From JAHBVH01 sp034437715 (GTDB lineage: Bacteria; Chloroflexota; Anaerolineae; Caldilineales; Caldilineaceae): a stretch of DNA of 7,468 bases. The notes below the pieces were generated by a model that was not told the DNA's origin, searched no databases, and saw only the letters and a program-made list of their open reading frames with translations. The position numbers and the translations under genes are program-made. Where the stretch lies: positions 1 to 7,468 of the forward strand of contig DAOTTR010000350.1 of the NCBI GenBank assembly GCA_034437715.1, read 5' to 3'. Below are positions 1-5,711 of the stretch, one piece after another. How positions within the stretch are numbered: position 1 is the first letter of the stretch; each line of letters starts with the position of its first letter.

Positions 1-161
1 ACTACATATTAGACGAAAGTTGTGTTCGGAACCGGCTGAACGTGCATGAATTCGTCATGTGTTGCCCAAAAACCCAACCTAATGTAATCTAAATTCCCGT
101 TCGAATTTATAATTGCTGAGCGAGACAGTAGGACAGTGAGACGATCATGTCTCGTGTCTTC
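1..161. other. Gene-free flank beyond the DUF6391 gene
   Basis: No supported gene lies here. The stretch is A+T-richer than the genes around it. It holds a short perfect inverted repeat, CATGA at 45-49 and TCATG at 55-59 with a 5-nt loop, and the octamer repeat listed separately. On the minus strand this is downstream of the transketolase/DUF6391 unit, but I see no hairpin followed by a T-run, so no intrinsic terminator can be called. The window edge cuts off whatever lies further out. Confidence 0.6.
122..156. repeat. Short tandem GAGACAGT octamer repeat with small hairpin
   Basis: Three consecutive octamers are seen: GAGACAGT (122-129), AGGACAGT (130-137) and a decayed GAGACGAT (138-145). 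The last begins a small inverted repeat, GAGAC (138-142) with GTCTC (149-153). The 16-mer GAGACAGTAGGACAGT at 122-137 recurs exactly at 5568-5583 in the longer array beyond sodA. Both arrays lie just past the 3' end of a gene, here 6 to 40 nt beyond the DUF6391 stop. The same string at two distant sites marks it as a dispersed repeat family. Its function is unknown. Confidence 0.7.
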
Positions 162-656
162 TCATAGATCGCCTTCGAAGAGGACGCGATGGGCGCGCAG
201 GCCGCCTAGGGCAATCGGCTGGATGTCTGCCACCCAACGATCACCAACCTCGGCCAATGTCGTATAGCCTTGAAAGTACATGCCCACACTTTTGGAAAAA
301 AGCAGCACCGGCAGCACCCCAATCAACATGGTGACAAAGCGCTCGAACGGTTTGCGCTTGCCACCCAGAATTAAAGCTACCAGCGCCACCAAGACCGCAC
401 TGGTCACCAAATTGGTGCCACAGTTGGGGTGAAGTGCCAAACTATGCTCTCCCGCTTGCAGGCGTAATAAGGCGTCGCCCACAGCGCGGCGCACGGTATA
501 TTCGTCGGGCGCGCCTGTGATGATAAAGCCCAGCGGATCGCTATAGCCGCTGAAGCGCTGACCTGGGTGGCGCGCCGTCAATACATGTAAGGTTGCATGT
601 TCAATCGCATGGTGCTGGCGTGTACGACGCACCATTTCCTGCAACATAACCATCAT
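162..656 (-). CDS. DUF6391-like small membrane protein
   Basis: A 164-residue protein of unknown function that I match from memory to the DUF6391 family of Chloroflexota and cyanobacteria. The N-terminal part is soluble and histidine-rich (HHAIEHATLHVL, residues 15-26), followed by SDPLGF (39-44) and HPNCGTN (76-82). Two hydrophobic segments follow, about 84-98 and 106-123, separated by a short basic loop (KRKPFER), so a membrane hairpin is likely. H16-A-I-E19-H20 fits the HxxEH pattern of inverted zincins; whether it binds metal is inference. The gene starts 6 nt after the transketolase stop, so the two are probably co-transcribed and perhaps translationally coupled. Several in-frame ATGs (codons 1, 2, 4 and 8) leave the exact start open; none has a strong Shine-Dalgarno. 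No intrinsic terminator follows. Coding status is secure; function is not. Confidence 0.85.
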   Translation of the reverse strand: MMVMLQEMVRRTRQHHAIEHATLHVLTARHPGQRFSGYSDPLGFIITGAPDEYTVRRAVGDALLRLQAGEHSLALHPNCGTNLVTSAVLVALVALILGGKRKPFERFVTMLIGVLPVLLFSKSVGMYFQGYTTLAEVGDRWVADIQPIALGGLRAHRVLFEGDL

Positions 657-662
657 TTTGAT

Positions 663-2708
663 TTATCCCAACAAACGCTTGGCATGGGCGACCACGTTAT
701 CGACAGTCAAGCCTAATTCCTGATAGACACGCTGATAGGGCGCACTGGCCCCAAAGCGATCGACCCCAATCATGACGCCTTTGCTGCTGTCATTGCCGAT
801 CCAACGTTCCCAGCCAAAGGAAACGCCGGCCTCAATTGCCACTTTGGGCGTGTTGGGCGGCAAGACTGCGTCGCGATAGTCGGCGCTTTGCTCGGCAAAG
901 ATTTCCCAAGAAGGTAGGCTGACGACATGCACGCGTCTGCCTGCACTCGCCAATTGCTGGGCCGCATCATAGGCGATGCTGACTTCGCTGCCGGTGGACA
1001 CTAAAATAATTTCGGGAGCCGCGTCGCTGCTTTTGTAGAAGGTATAGCCGCCGCGCAATGCGCCCTCGGCGCTGCCCATGCCTGTGCCGGCCCGATCATA
1101 GATGGGCAAGTTCTGGCGTGTGAGCACCAAGGCCGTGGGGCCCGTGCGATTTTCAATCGCCAGCCGCCAGGCCTGGACCGTTTCGTTGGCATCGGCGGGG
1201 CGAATCACAATCATGTTGGGCATGGCACGCAGGGCCGCCAACTGCTCGACGGGCTGATGGGTTGGGCCATCTTCGCCCACCCCCACGCTGTCATGGGTGA
1301 GCACATAGACAACCGGAATGCTGCTGAGCGCGGCAAGACGCATACTGGCGCGCATATAGTCGGTAAAGACAAAGAAGGTGGACCCAAAGGGAATGACGCC
1401 GCCATGCAAGACCATGCCGTTGAGCATACCGGCCATGCCATGTTCGCGCACCCCAAAATGGATATTGCGGCCCTGGAAATTGTCCGGCTTGAGGTCGCCG
1501 CCACCCTTAATCGTGTTTTTATTACTGGCCGCCAGATCGGCACTGCCGCCGATCAGATTGGGCAAGACTGCGGCAAGCGCATTGATCACTTCACCGCTTG
1601 TGTTGCGCGTCGCAACTTCGCTGCCTGGTTGGTAGGTGGGCAATGCAGCCTGCCAACCCGCGGGCAACTCACCACTCATAAATTGGCGCAATTCGGCAGC
1701 TTCCTGTGGATAGGCAGTAGCGTAGGCCGTAAGTACGTCGGCGTCGGCTGTGGCGAGCGCTTGCCCGCGCGCGACAAAGGCGGGCTTCAGCGCTTGTACC
1801 GCTTCTGGGACATAGAAGCGCGAGCCATCGGGGAAACCGAGGTGGGCGCGCGTCTTGGTCAATTCTTCTTCGCCAAACGCGTCGCTGTGGGCCTTGGGGG
1901 TGCCGCCGAGCTTGGGACTGCCATAGCCAATCACCGTCTTGCAGCCAATCATACTGGGACGTGGATCCGCTTGTGCCGCTTCGATTGCTGCTGCTACCGC
2001 TGCACCATCCATGCCATCAATCGACTGTACATGCCAGCCATAGGCTTCAAAGCGTTGTGCCCAATTTTCTGTATAGGCCAGCGATGTATAGCCGTCGATA
2101 GTGACGCTGTTATCATCGTAGAGATAGATGAGCTTGCCCAGGCGCAGATGACCGGCCAAACTGGCTGCTTCGCTGGCAACGCCTTCCATCAGATCGCCAT
2201 CGCTGACAATGCCATAGGTGTGATGGTCAATCACCGTGTGATCGGGGTGGTTGAACCGTTCGGCCAGCCAGCGCTCGACCATTGCCATGCCAACGCCGTT
2301 GGCAAAGCCCTGTCCCAACGGTCCTGTTGTTGTCTCGACCCCTGGTGTATGATGAAATTCAGGATGGCCCGGTGTCTTGCTGCCCCACTGGCGAAAATGT
2401 TTGATCTCATCAAGCGACAGATCATAGCCGGTAAGGTGGAGCAGCGCATAGAGCAACAGCGAGCCATGCCCCGCGCTGAGCACAAAGCGATCGCGGTTGA
2501 ACCAGAGCGGCTCGTGTGGGTTGTAGCGCAGATAGTGAGTCCATAGCGTGACAGCCGCCTGTGCCATGCCCATGGGCATCCCCGCATGGCCAGATTTTGC
2601 TTCCTGAACCGCGTCGGCGGCCAACATGCGGATCGTATTGACGAATTGTGTTTCAACCTCGGCATCCAATTGGAGCGGTTTGATCTGGGGGGCGGCAGAA
2701 GATGTCAT
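663..2708 (-). CDS. tkt: Transketolase
   Basis: A cytosolic, thiamine-diphosphate- and Mg-dependent enzyme that moves two-carbon ketol units between sugar phosphates in the non-oxidative pentose phosphate pathway (and the Calvin cycle where present). From the ATG at 2706-2708 it has 681 residues, a normal full length. Visible signatures are SGHAGMPMG (39-47, substrate/TPP His), SAGHGS (78-83), TTTGPLGQG (127-135), the TPP-Mg motif SDGDLMEG (169-176) paired with DDN (198-200), KAHSD (272-276), FGVREHGMAG (418-427) with the TPP-activating Glu422, GPTHQPVEQL (481-490) and RPADANE (503-509). All three domains (PP, Pyr, C-terminal) are present. An AAGGA ribosome site lies 9 nt before this start; another ATG at 2712-2714 is only 3 nt from it, giving 683 residues. 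The frame stays open to a TTG at 2807, but the added residues look like leader, not protein. It is first in an apparent two-gene unit with the DUF6391 gene. Confidence 0.97.
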   Translation of the reverse strand: MTSSAAPQIKPLQLDAEVETQFVNTIRMLAADAVQEAKSGHAGMPMGMAQAAVTLWTHYLRYNPHEPLWFNRDRFVLSAGHGSLLLYALLHLTGYDLSLDEIKHFRQWGSKTPGHPEFHHTPGVETTTGPLGQGFANGVGMAMVERWLAERFNHPDHTVIDHHTYGIVSDGDLMEGVASEAASLAGHLRLGKLIYLYDDNSVTIDGYTSLAYTENWAQRFEAYGWHVQSIDGMDGAAVAAAIEAAQADPRPSMIGCKTVIGYGSPKLGGTPKAHSDAFGEEELTKTRAHLGFPDGSRFYVPEAVQALKPAFVARGQALATADADVLTAYATAYPQEAAELRQFMSGELPAGWQAALPTYQPGSEVATRNTSGEVINALAAVLPNLIGGSADLAASNKNTIKGGGDLKPDNFQGRNIHFGVREHGMAGMLNGMVLHGGVIPFGSTFFVFTDYMRASMRLAALSSIPVVYVLTHDSVGVGEDGPTHQPVEQLAALRAMPNMIVIRPADANETVQAWRLAIENRTGPTALVLTRQNLPIYDRAGTGMGSAEGALRGGYTFYKSSDAAPEIILVSTGSEVSIAYDAAQQLASAGRRVHVVSLPSWEIFAEQSADYRDAVLPPNTPKVAIEAGVSFGWERWIGNDSSKGVMIGVDRFGASAPYQRVYQELGLTVDNVVAHAKRLLG

Positions 2709-2735
2709 ATCCATGGTTCCTTTATACTGAGACTT

Positions 2736-2749
2736 ATCTAAAAATAGAT
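2736..2749 (-). repeat. A+T-rich interrupted palindrome in the tkt leader
   Basis: ATCTA (2736-2740) and TAGAT (2745-2749) form a perfect inverted repeat around AAAA. It sits about 25 nt upstream of the tkt ribosome site, inside the predicted leader. It could be a small hairpin or a protein-binding site. By chance alone such a short A+T palindrome is not remarkable. Confidence 0.3.
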
Positions 2750-2830
2750 CCACAACTTTCTCTATTCGGTGCGGATTGAGTTCATACAATAGGTGACAGG
2801 TATTCAATTTACCCGTGCATAGGTGTTCCT

Positions 2831-2859
2831 ATTGTCGCTTGTTCATCGCCGCTTGTCAA
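2831..2859 (-). promoter_or_regulatory. Predicted sigma-70-type promoter for tkt
   Basis: On the minus strand a perfect -35 TTGACA (2854-2859) is followed after exactly 17 nt by GACAAT (2831-2836), four of six matches to the -10 consensus. Transcription would start near 2824, leaving a leader of roughly 115 nt before the tkt ATG at 2708. No better hexamer pair was seen between 2715 and 2900 on this strand. This is a sequence match only. Confidence 0.5.
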
Positions 2860-3058
2860 CTTATTCTGTGTTATTATCCTCGTTACGCTTTTTGGTCATC
2901 TGGTCGTTTTGATTTAGTATGTGTCAGTTGTCCGTAAAGCGTTGATGGACATAGACGGGCGACAGTTGGCGATTGTTTGGTCAGCACGTCTAGGCGATAG
3001 GGGACTACATCGCAGACTATATGACACCGGTGAGATGTAGCTATACAGAGGAAAATTT
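2860..3058 (+). other. Divergent spacer upstream of the metallophosphoesterase gene
   Basis: This non-coding stretch lies between the tkt promoter and the metallophosphoesterase start. No strong plus-strand promoter is visible; the best pair is poor (TTGGTC at 2892-2897, 17 nt, TAGTAT at 2915-2920). TGTCC and GGACA around 2930-2953 form a weak 5-bp inverted repeat. The clearest structure is the leader hairpin listed separately, followed by AGAGGA (3047-3052), a good ribosome site 6 nt before the ATG. Confidence 0.5.
3005..3040 (+). promoter_or_regulatory. Inverted repeat in the metallophosphoesterase leader
   Basis: CTACATC (3005-3011) and GATGTAG (3034-3040) are perfect 7-bp complements enclosing 22 nt. 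That 22-nt spacer carries its own 8-bp palindrome CACCGGTG (3025-3032). The repeat ends 6 nt before the Shine-Dalgarno AGAGGA. It could be an operator or an RNA hairpin controlling access to the ribosome site. The half-site resembles ACTACA/TGTAGT in the first sodA palindrome, but the spacing differs. No function is shown. Confidence 0.35.
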
Positions 3059-4144
3059 ATGACGGTAAATGGGTATTCCAAAGGTTTACCGACACTGCTC
3101 TACAACAAAGCATGGCAGAAACATCTGCTCGGTGGGATTGGCCTCCTGACTGGCCTAGGTGCTGGTCTGGCCAGTTACGCAATTTTGCAGGAGCCGTTTC
3201 ATGTGATCTTGGAACAGTTGACCATGCGGATTCCCAATGCCCAAGGTCGCTTGCCCAGCGATGGTCTGCGCATTCTGCATCTATCAGACACGCATTTTCA
3301 GGGTATCGACTGGCGCGAACAAGCGAAAATTGAGAGCATTCGGCGTTTGACCGAGCATCTCTCCTATGATCTGCTTGTGCATACGGGCGATTTTTGGCAC
3401 AATGAAAGTGGTCTGGACAATATTTTGCGGCTGATCGATAGTCTGCCCACCCCGCGCCTGGGTAGTTATGGTGTCTTGGGCAACCATGACTATGTTTGTT
3501 ACAGTCATCATGATCTGTTGTCGCTCAATTGGGGCCGTTATCAACTACGCGCCGGCAACGGCAAAGAGGGTCGTCGCACGCCTGGGTTGACGGCACTCTA
3601 TGAACGGATGGGTGAATTTTATCGCTTTGCCCAATATTTTATGAATATGCCATTCGATCTCAAGCGCGTGCATTTTAATGATGTCGCACGGTTGACTCAA
3701 GGGTTAGCCGACCATCATATGCAGATCTTGCACAATCAGACCCTGCATATCCAGCATAAGCCGGGGCAGCGCGACGGAGTAGACATTTACCTCTCTGGGG
3801 TGGATGATGTGGCAGAAGGCACGCCCGATTTGCACCAGGCGCTGCTTTCCCTACCCGAACATACCCCCAATATTCTTCTGAGCCACAATCCAGATATTTT
3901 AGGCGATCCGGCCTCGCGCCGCGCCAATGTCATCTTGGCCGGCCACACCCATGGCGGCCAGATTGTGTTGCCTTTTATCGGCGCGGCGCATACCCATTCC
4001 GAGCATCTGCATCGCCACCAAGCGGCGGGCTACCTATGGCGCGACCAGACCCAGGTCTATGTGTCGCGTGGCATTGGCGAAGGCATCCCGCTGCGCTTTC
4101 GCGCCCGTCCCCAGATCGCGTTGATTACCCTGGTAGCCGAGTAA
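3059..4144 (+). CDS. Membrane-anchored calcineurin-like metallophosphoesterase
   Basis: A 361-residue binuclear-metal phosphoesterase; the substrate is not identifiable. All five family motifs are in order: SDTH (D77, H79), GD (110-111), GNHD (141-144), SHNPD with H276, and GHTHGGQ (295-301; H296, H298). This set, with the N-terminal hydrophobic segment at about 24-44 (LLGGIGLLTGLGAGLASYAIL), resembles the YkuE-like membrane-associated group, so the catalytic domain should be tethered to the membrane; its side is unproven. Between GNHD and the next conserved motif there is a long stretch, about residues 147-235, including a basic, aromatic-rich part (GRYQLRAGNGKEGRR; RMGEFYRFAQYF). It is longer than I expect for compact YkuE-like enzymes, which may explain the length. 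The start is supported by AGAGGA 6 nt upstream. A methyltransferase gene follows after 36 nt without a visible terminator, so an operon is plausible. Confidence 0.92.
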   Translation: MTVNGYSKGLPTLLYNKAWQKHLLGGIGLLTGLGAGLASYAILQEPFHVILEQLTMRIPNAQGRLPSDGLRILHLSDTHFQGIDWREQAKIESIRRLTEHLSYDLLVHTGDFWHNESGLDNILRLIDSLPTPRLGSYGVLGNHDYVCYSHHDLLSLNWGRYQLRAGNGKEGRRTPGLTALYERMGEFYRFAQYFMNMPFDLKRVHFNDVARLTQGLADHHMQILHNQTLHIQHKPGQRDGVDIYLSGVDDVAEGTPDLHQALLSLPEHTPNILLSHNPDILGDPASRRANVILAGHTHGGQIVLPFIGAAHTHSEHLHRHQAAGYLWRDQTQVYVSRGIGEGIPLRFRARPQIALITLVAE

Positions 4145-4180
4145 AATGTTTTGTTGCTAGTTGCAGCTATGGAGAACACA

Positions 4181-4729
4181 ATGGGCAAGCGTACTTCACT
4201 GTTCCAGCCGTGGCGGTGGCGTGCCAATCTCGTCGCCAACCTCACCGGCGATGTCTTGGAAATTGGCGTGGGCGAAGGCGCGAATCTGCGCCATTATGGG
4301 CAGGCGAATCACCTGTGGGCGATTGAGCCTGACCCTGTGCGCGCCGCACGGGCGCGGGCCGTTGCCGCAACTTGTGCCATCCCCATGACCATTGATGTGG
4401 CTGGCGCAGAAGCGTTGCCCTATCCCGCCGCGACGTTTGATCATGTGGTGAGCAGCCTGGTCTTTTGTTCGGTCGCTGATCCGGTGCAGGCATTAGGCGA
4501 GATCCGGCGTGTGCTCAAGCCGGGTGGTACACTGCACATGGTCGAGCATGTGCGGCCACAGACGCGTTGGCTGGCTGCGCTTTTTCAGGCGATCACGCCG
4601 TGGTGGCAGCAGGTCGCCCACAATTGTCATCTGGACCGCACGACCGTCGAGCTATTACAGGGTGAAGGGTGGCAAGTACAAATTCACCGGCGGCGCGCCA
4701 TGGTTGTCCGCATGAGCGCACACAGTTGA
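4181..4729 (+). CDS. Class I SAM-dependent methyltransferase (Methyltransf_11-like)
   Basis: A small, probably cytosolic methyltransferase of 182 residues from the ATG at 4181. The SAM-binding motif VLEIGVGEG lies near the N-terminus, followed by an acidic strand end IEPD that should contact the ribose, AEALPYPAATFDHVVSSLVFC (motif II region) and LGEIRRVLKPGG (motif III). The tail, with EHVRP and NCHLDR, resembles the METTL7/UbiE-like branch, some of whose members methylate small thiols or lipids; the real substrate cannot be read from the sequence. The start was chosen because GGAG (4171-4174) sits 6 nt before it. The frame also allows ATG 4169 or TTG 4151, adding 4 or 10 residues. It lies 36 nt downstream of the metallophosphoesterase and probably shares its transcript. 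The sodA promoter begins immediately after its stop. Confidence 0.88.
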   Translation: MGKRTSLFQPWRWRANLVANLTGDVLEIGVGEGANLRHYGQANHLWAIEPDPVRAARARAVAATCAIPMTIDVAGAEALPYPAATFDHVVSSLVFCSVADPVQALGEIRRVLKPGGTLHMVEHVRPQTRWLAALFQAITPWWQQVAHNCHLDRTTVELLQGEGWQVQIHRRRAMVVRMSAHS

Positions 4730-4730
4730 C

Positions 4731-4779
4731 TTGACGGCAATTGCCCCACTTTGTATACTACAGCACTGTAGTTTATAAA
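4731..4779 (+). promoter_or_regulatory. Predicted sodA promoter(s)
   Basis: Two overlapping sigma-70-type pairs are visible. P1 is TTGACG (4731-4736), 17 nt, TATACT (4754-4759), five of six matches in each box. P2 is TTGTAT (4751-4756), 17 nt, TATAAA (4774-4779), with a weaker -35. P1 would start near 4766, inside the first palindrome; P2 would start near 4786, at the edge of the second. The perfect 10-bp palindrome GGCAATTGCC (4736-4745) lies within the P1 spacer. Confidence 0.55.
4757..4772. promoter_or_regulatory. Operator-like palindrome 1 of sodA
   Basis: ACTACAGCACTGTAGT is a perfect inverted repeat with 7-bp arms and a 2-nt centre. It overlaps the P1 -10 box and start site and fills almost the whole P2 spacer, where a bound dimer would block polymerase. 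The ACTACA/TGTAGT halves are reminiscent of BlaI/MecI/CopY-type operators, although the centre is wider than in the sites I recall. The regulator is not encoded in this window. Confidence 0.6.
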
Positions 4780-4786
4780 ATCATTC

Positions 4787-4802
4787 ACTATAGTAGTATA
4801 GT
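4787..4802. promoter_or_regulatory. Operator-like palindrome 2 of sodA
   Basis: ACTATAGTAGTATAGT has perfect 6-bp arms (ACTATA/TATAGT) around 4 nt. It agrees with palindrome 1 at 12 of 16 positions, including all of ACTA and TAGT at the ends. Its start is exactly 30 bp downstream of the first, close to three helical turns, so two dimers would sit on the same DNA face. It lies in the early transcribed region, ahead of the ribosome site. Confidence 0.55.
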
Positions 4803-4835
4803 CTGATATCAATATTGCCTTCAAAAAAGCTTTCG

Positions 4836-4841
4836 AGGAGG
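4836..4841 (+). promoter_or_regulatory. Strong Shine-Dalgarno of sodA
   Basis: AGGAGG lies 5 nt before the sodA ATG. It is the strongest ribosome site in the window and fixes the start at 4847. Confidence 0.85.
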
Positions 4842-4846
4842 AAATC

Positions 4847-5455
4847 ATGGCTTTTACCTTGCCTGAACTACCCTATGCCGAAGACGCGCTAGAGCCCAAC
4901 ATCGATGCGCGTACAATGAATATTCACCGCACCAAGCATCACAATGCTTATGTGACCAACTTGAACAATGCCCTGGGTGGCACCGAGTGGGAAAACAAGA
5001 GTATTGAAGAGATCCTGCGCAACATCGACAAAGTTCCGGCTGACAAGAAGACGGCTGTCCAGAACAATGGCGGTGGTCACCACAATCACAGCCTATTTTG
5101 GAAAGTCATCGGCCCCAATGCCGGCGGCGATCCGACAGGCGCAGTAGCCGATGCGATCAATGCCAAGTTCGGCAGTTTCGCAACCTTCAAGGAAAAATTT
5201 GCCGCCGCTGCCACCACCCGCTTCGGCAGTGGTTGGGCTTGGTTGGTTGCCAAGAGTGATGGCAGCGTAGATGTCTACAGCACTGCCAATCAAGACAGCC
5301 CCTTGATGCAAGGCGACACCCCCATCCTCGGCTTGGATGTGTGGGAACATGCCTACTATCTGAACTACCAGAATCGCCGCCCAGATTACATCACCGCTTT
5401 CTGGAACGTCGTCAACTGGGCCGAAGTCAACAAGAACTTGAGCGCAGCCAAGTAA
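4847..5455 (+). CDS. sodA: Superoxide dismutase, Mn type
   Basis: Converts superoxide to hydrogen peroxide and oxygen. The protein has 202 residues, normal for bacterial Fe/Mn SOD, and no signal peptide, so it is cytosolic. Metal ligands are H27 (MNIHRTKHH), H81 (GGGHHNHSLFW), D164 and H168 (LDVWEHAYY). G77 and Q149 (TANQDSP) together with LDVWEHAYYLNYQNRRPDYI favour manganese; Fe enzymes usually carry Gln near the second histidine and Ala near the latter. Metal choice is inference from these residues, and cambialistic use is not excluded. The gene is monocistronic by context: its own promoter with two operator-like palindromes lies upstream, and a repeat-packed, gene-free region follows. No clear intrinsic terminator follows the stop. 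Confidence 0.97.
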   Translation: MAFTLPELPYAEDALEPNIDARTMNIHRTKHHNAYVTNLNNALGGTEWENKSIEEILRNIDKVPADKKTAVQNNGGGHHNHSLFWKVIGPNAGGDPTGAVADAINAKFGSFATFKEKFAAAATTRFGSGWAWLVAKSDGSVDVYSTANQDSPLMQGDTPILGLDVWEHAYYLNYQNRRPDYITAFWNVVNWAEVNKNLSAAK

Positions 5456-5502
5456 GTTTGTCGCGTAGGTAGCTCGCTTAGCTTGAAAAAAGAGGACAGA
5501 CT

Positions 5503-5525
5503 ACTAGTACACGACGGCGTAAATA
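5503..5525 (+). repeat. Copy 1 of the ACTAGTA-N7-GCGTARATA motif
   Basis: ACTAGTA, seven variable bases, then GCGTAAATA. The same 23-nt pattern recurs at 5870-5892 (plus strand, GCGTAGATA) and 5951-5973 (minus strand, GCGTAAATA). The N7 spacing is identical in all three although its bases differ. Copy 1 faces copy 3 across 471 bp, so it may be the end of a larger composite element, or a solo end left by another insertion. Confidence 0.6.
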
Positions 5526-5543
5526 GACCAATGGGAGTCCAGC

Positions 5544-5617
5544 GAGACAGTGAGACAGTGAGACAGTGAGACAGTAGGACAGTAGACAGCCACTGACTCA
5601 CTGAACTACTGTCTCAC
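5544..5617. repeat. Tandem GAGACAGT octamer array with inverted copy
   Basis: Four exact GAGACAGT units (5544-5575) are followed by AGGACAGT (5576-5583) and a partial unit. After a short gap the complement appears: GTGAGACAGTAG (5566-5577) pairs perfectly with CTACTGTCTCAC (5606-5617), a 12-bp stem with a 28-nt loop. A shorter relative lies at 122-145. Units are contiguous with no spacers, which excludes CRISPR. Copy number is likely to vary by slippage. Confidence 0.75.
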
Positions 5618-5618
5618 T

Positions 5619-5711
5619 TAGTGTCTGTCCAAGAATAACATGGATGATTTTAGACAGATTTACTTGGGTAACATCACGTAAATTCACTATTTTATTTCTG
5701 GACAGACCCTA
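5619..5711. mobile_element. MITE-like element A with TA borders
   Basis: The ends are 23-nt imperfect inverted repeats, 19 of 23 matching: left 5619-5641, with GTGTCTGTCC just inside TA, and right 5689-5711, ending GGACAGACCC just before TA. Taking TA as a target duplication, the element is 89 bp (5621-5709). It contains no coding capacity. TA duplication is typical of the IS630/Tc1-mariner group; the parent family is not identified here. Its right border adjoins element B. Confidence 0.6.

Noticed and set aside
138..153. GAGAC/GTCTC inverted repeat as terminator of the tkt/DUF6391 unit
   Set aside because: Stem of only 5 bp and no T-run on the minus strand.
2487..2494. GCGATCGC (HIP1-like octamer) as evidence for a cyanobacterium
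   Set aside because: A single occurrence was noticed in the window; HIP1-bearing cyanobacteria have it far more often.
1257..2546. Long plus-strand open frame (429 codons) antisense to transketolase
   Set aside because: It is opposite a fully conserved transketolase; the translation has no recognisable motif and no ribosome site. It is a codon-bias shadow.
2709..2807. 33-residue N-terminal extension of transketolase from a TTG codon
   Set aside because: No ribosome site at the TTG, no similarity to transketolase N-termini, and a good AAGGA site precedes the internal ATGs.
4151..4180. Upstream TTG or ATG start for the methyltransferase
   Set aside because: GGAG with 6-nt spacing favours ATG 4181; the earlier codons lack a comparable site. 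Not fully excluded.
5544..5589. CRISPR-like array
   Set aside because: Units are 8 nt and contiguous with no unique spacers; no cas gene is present.
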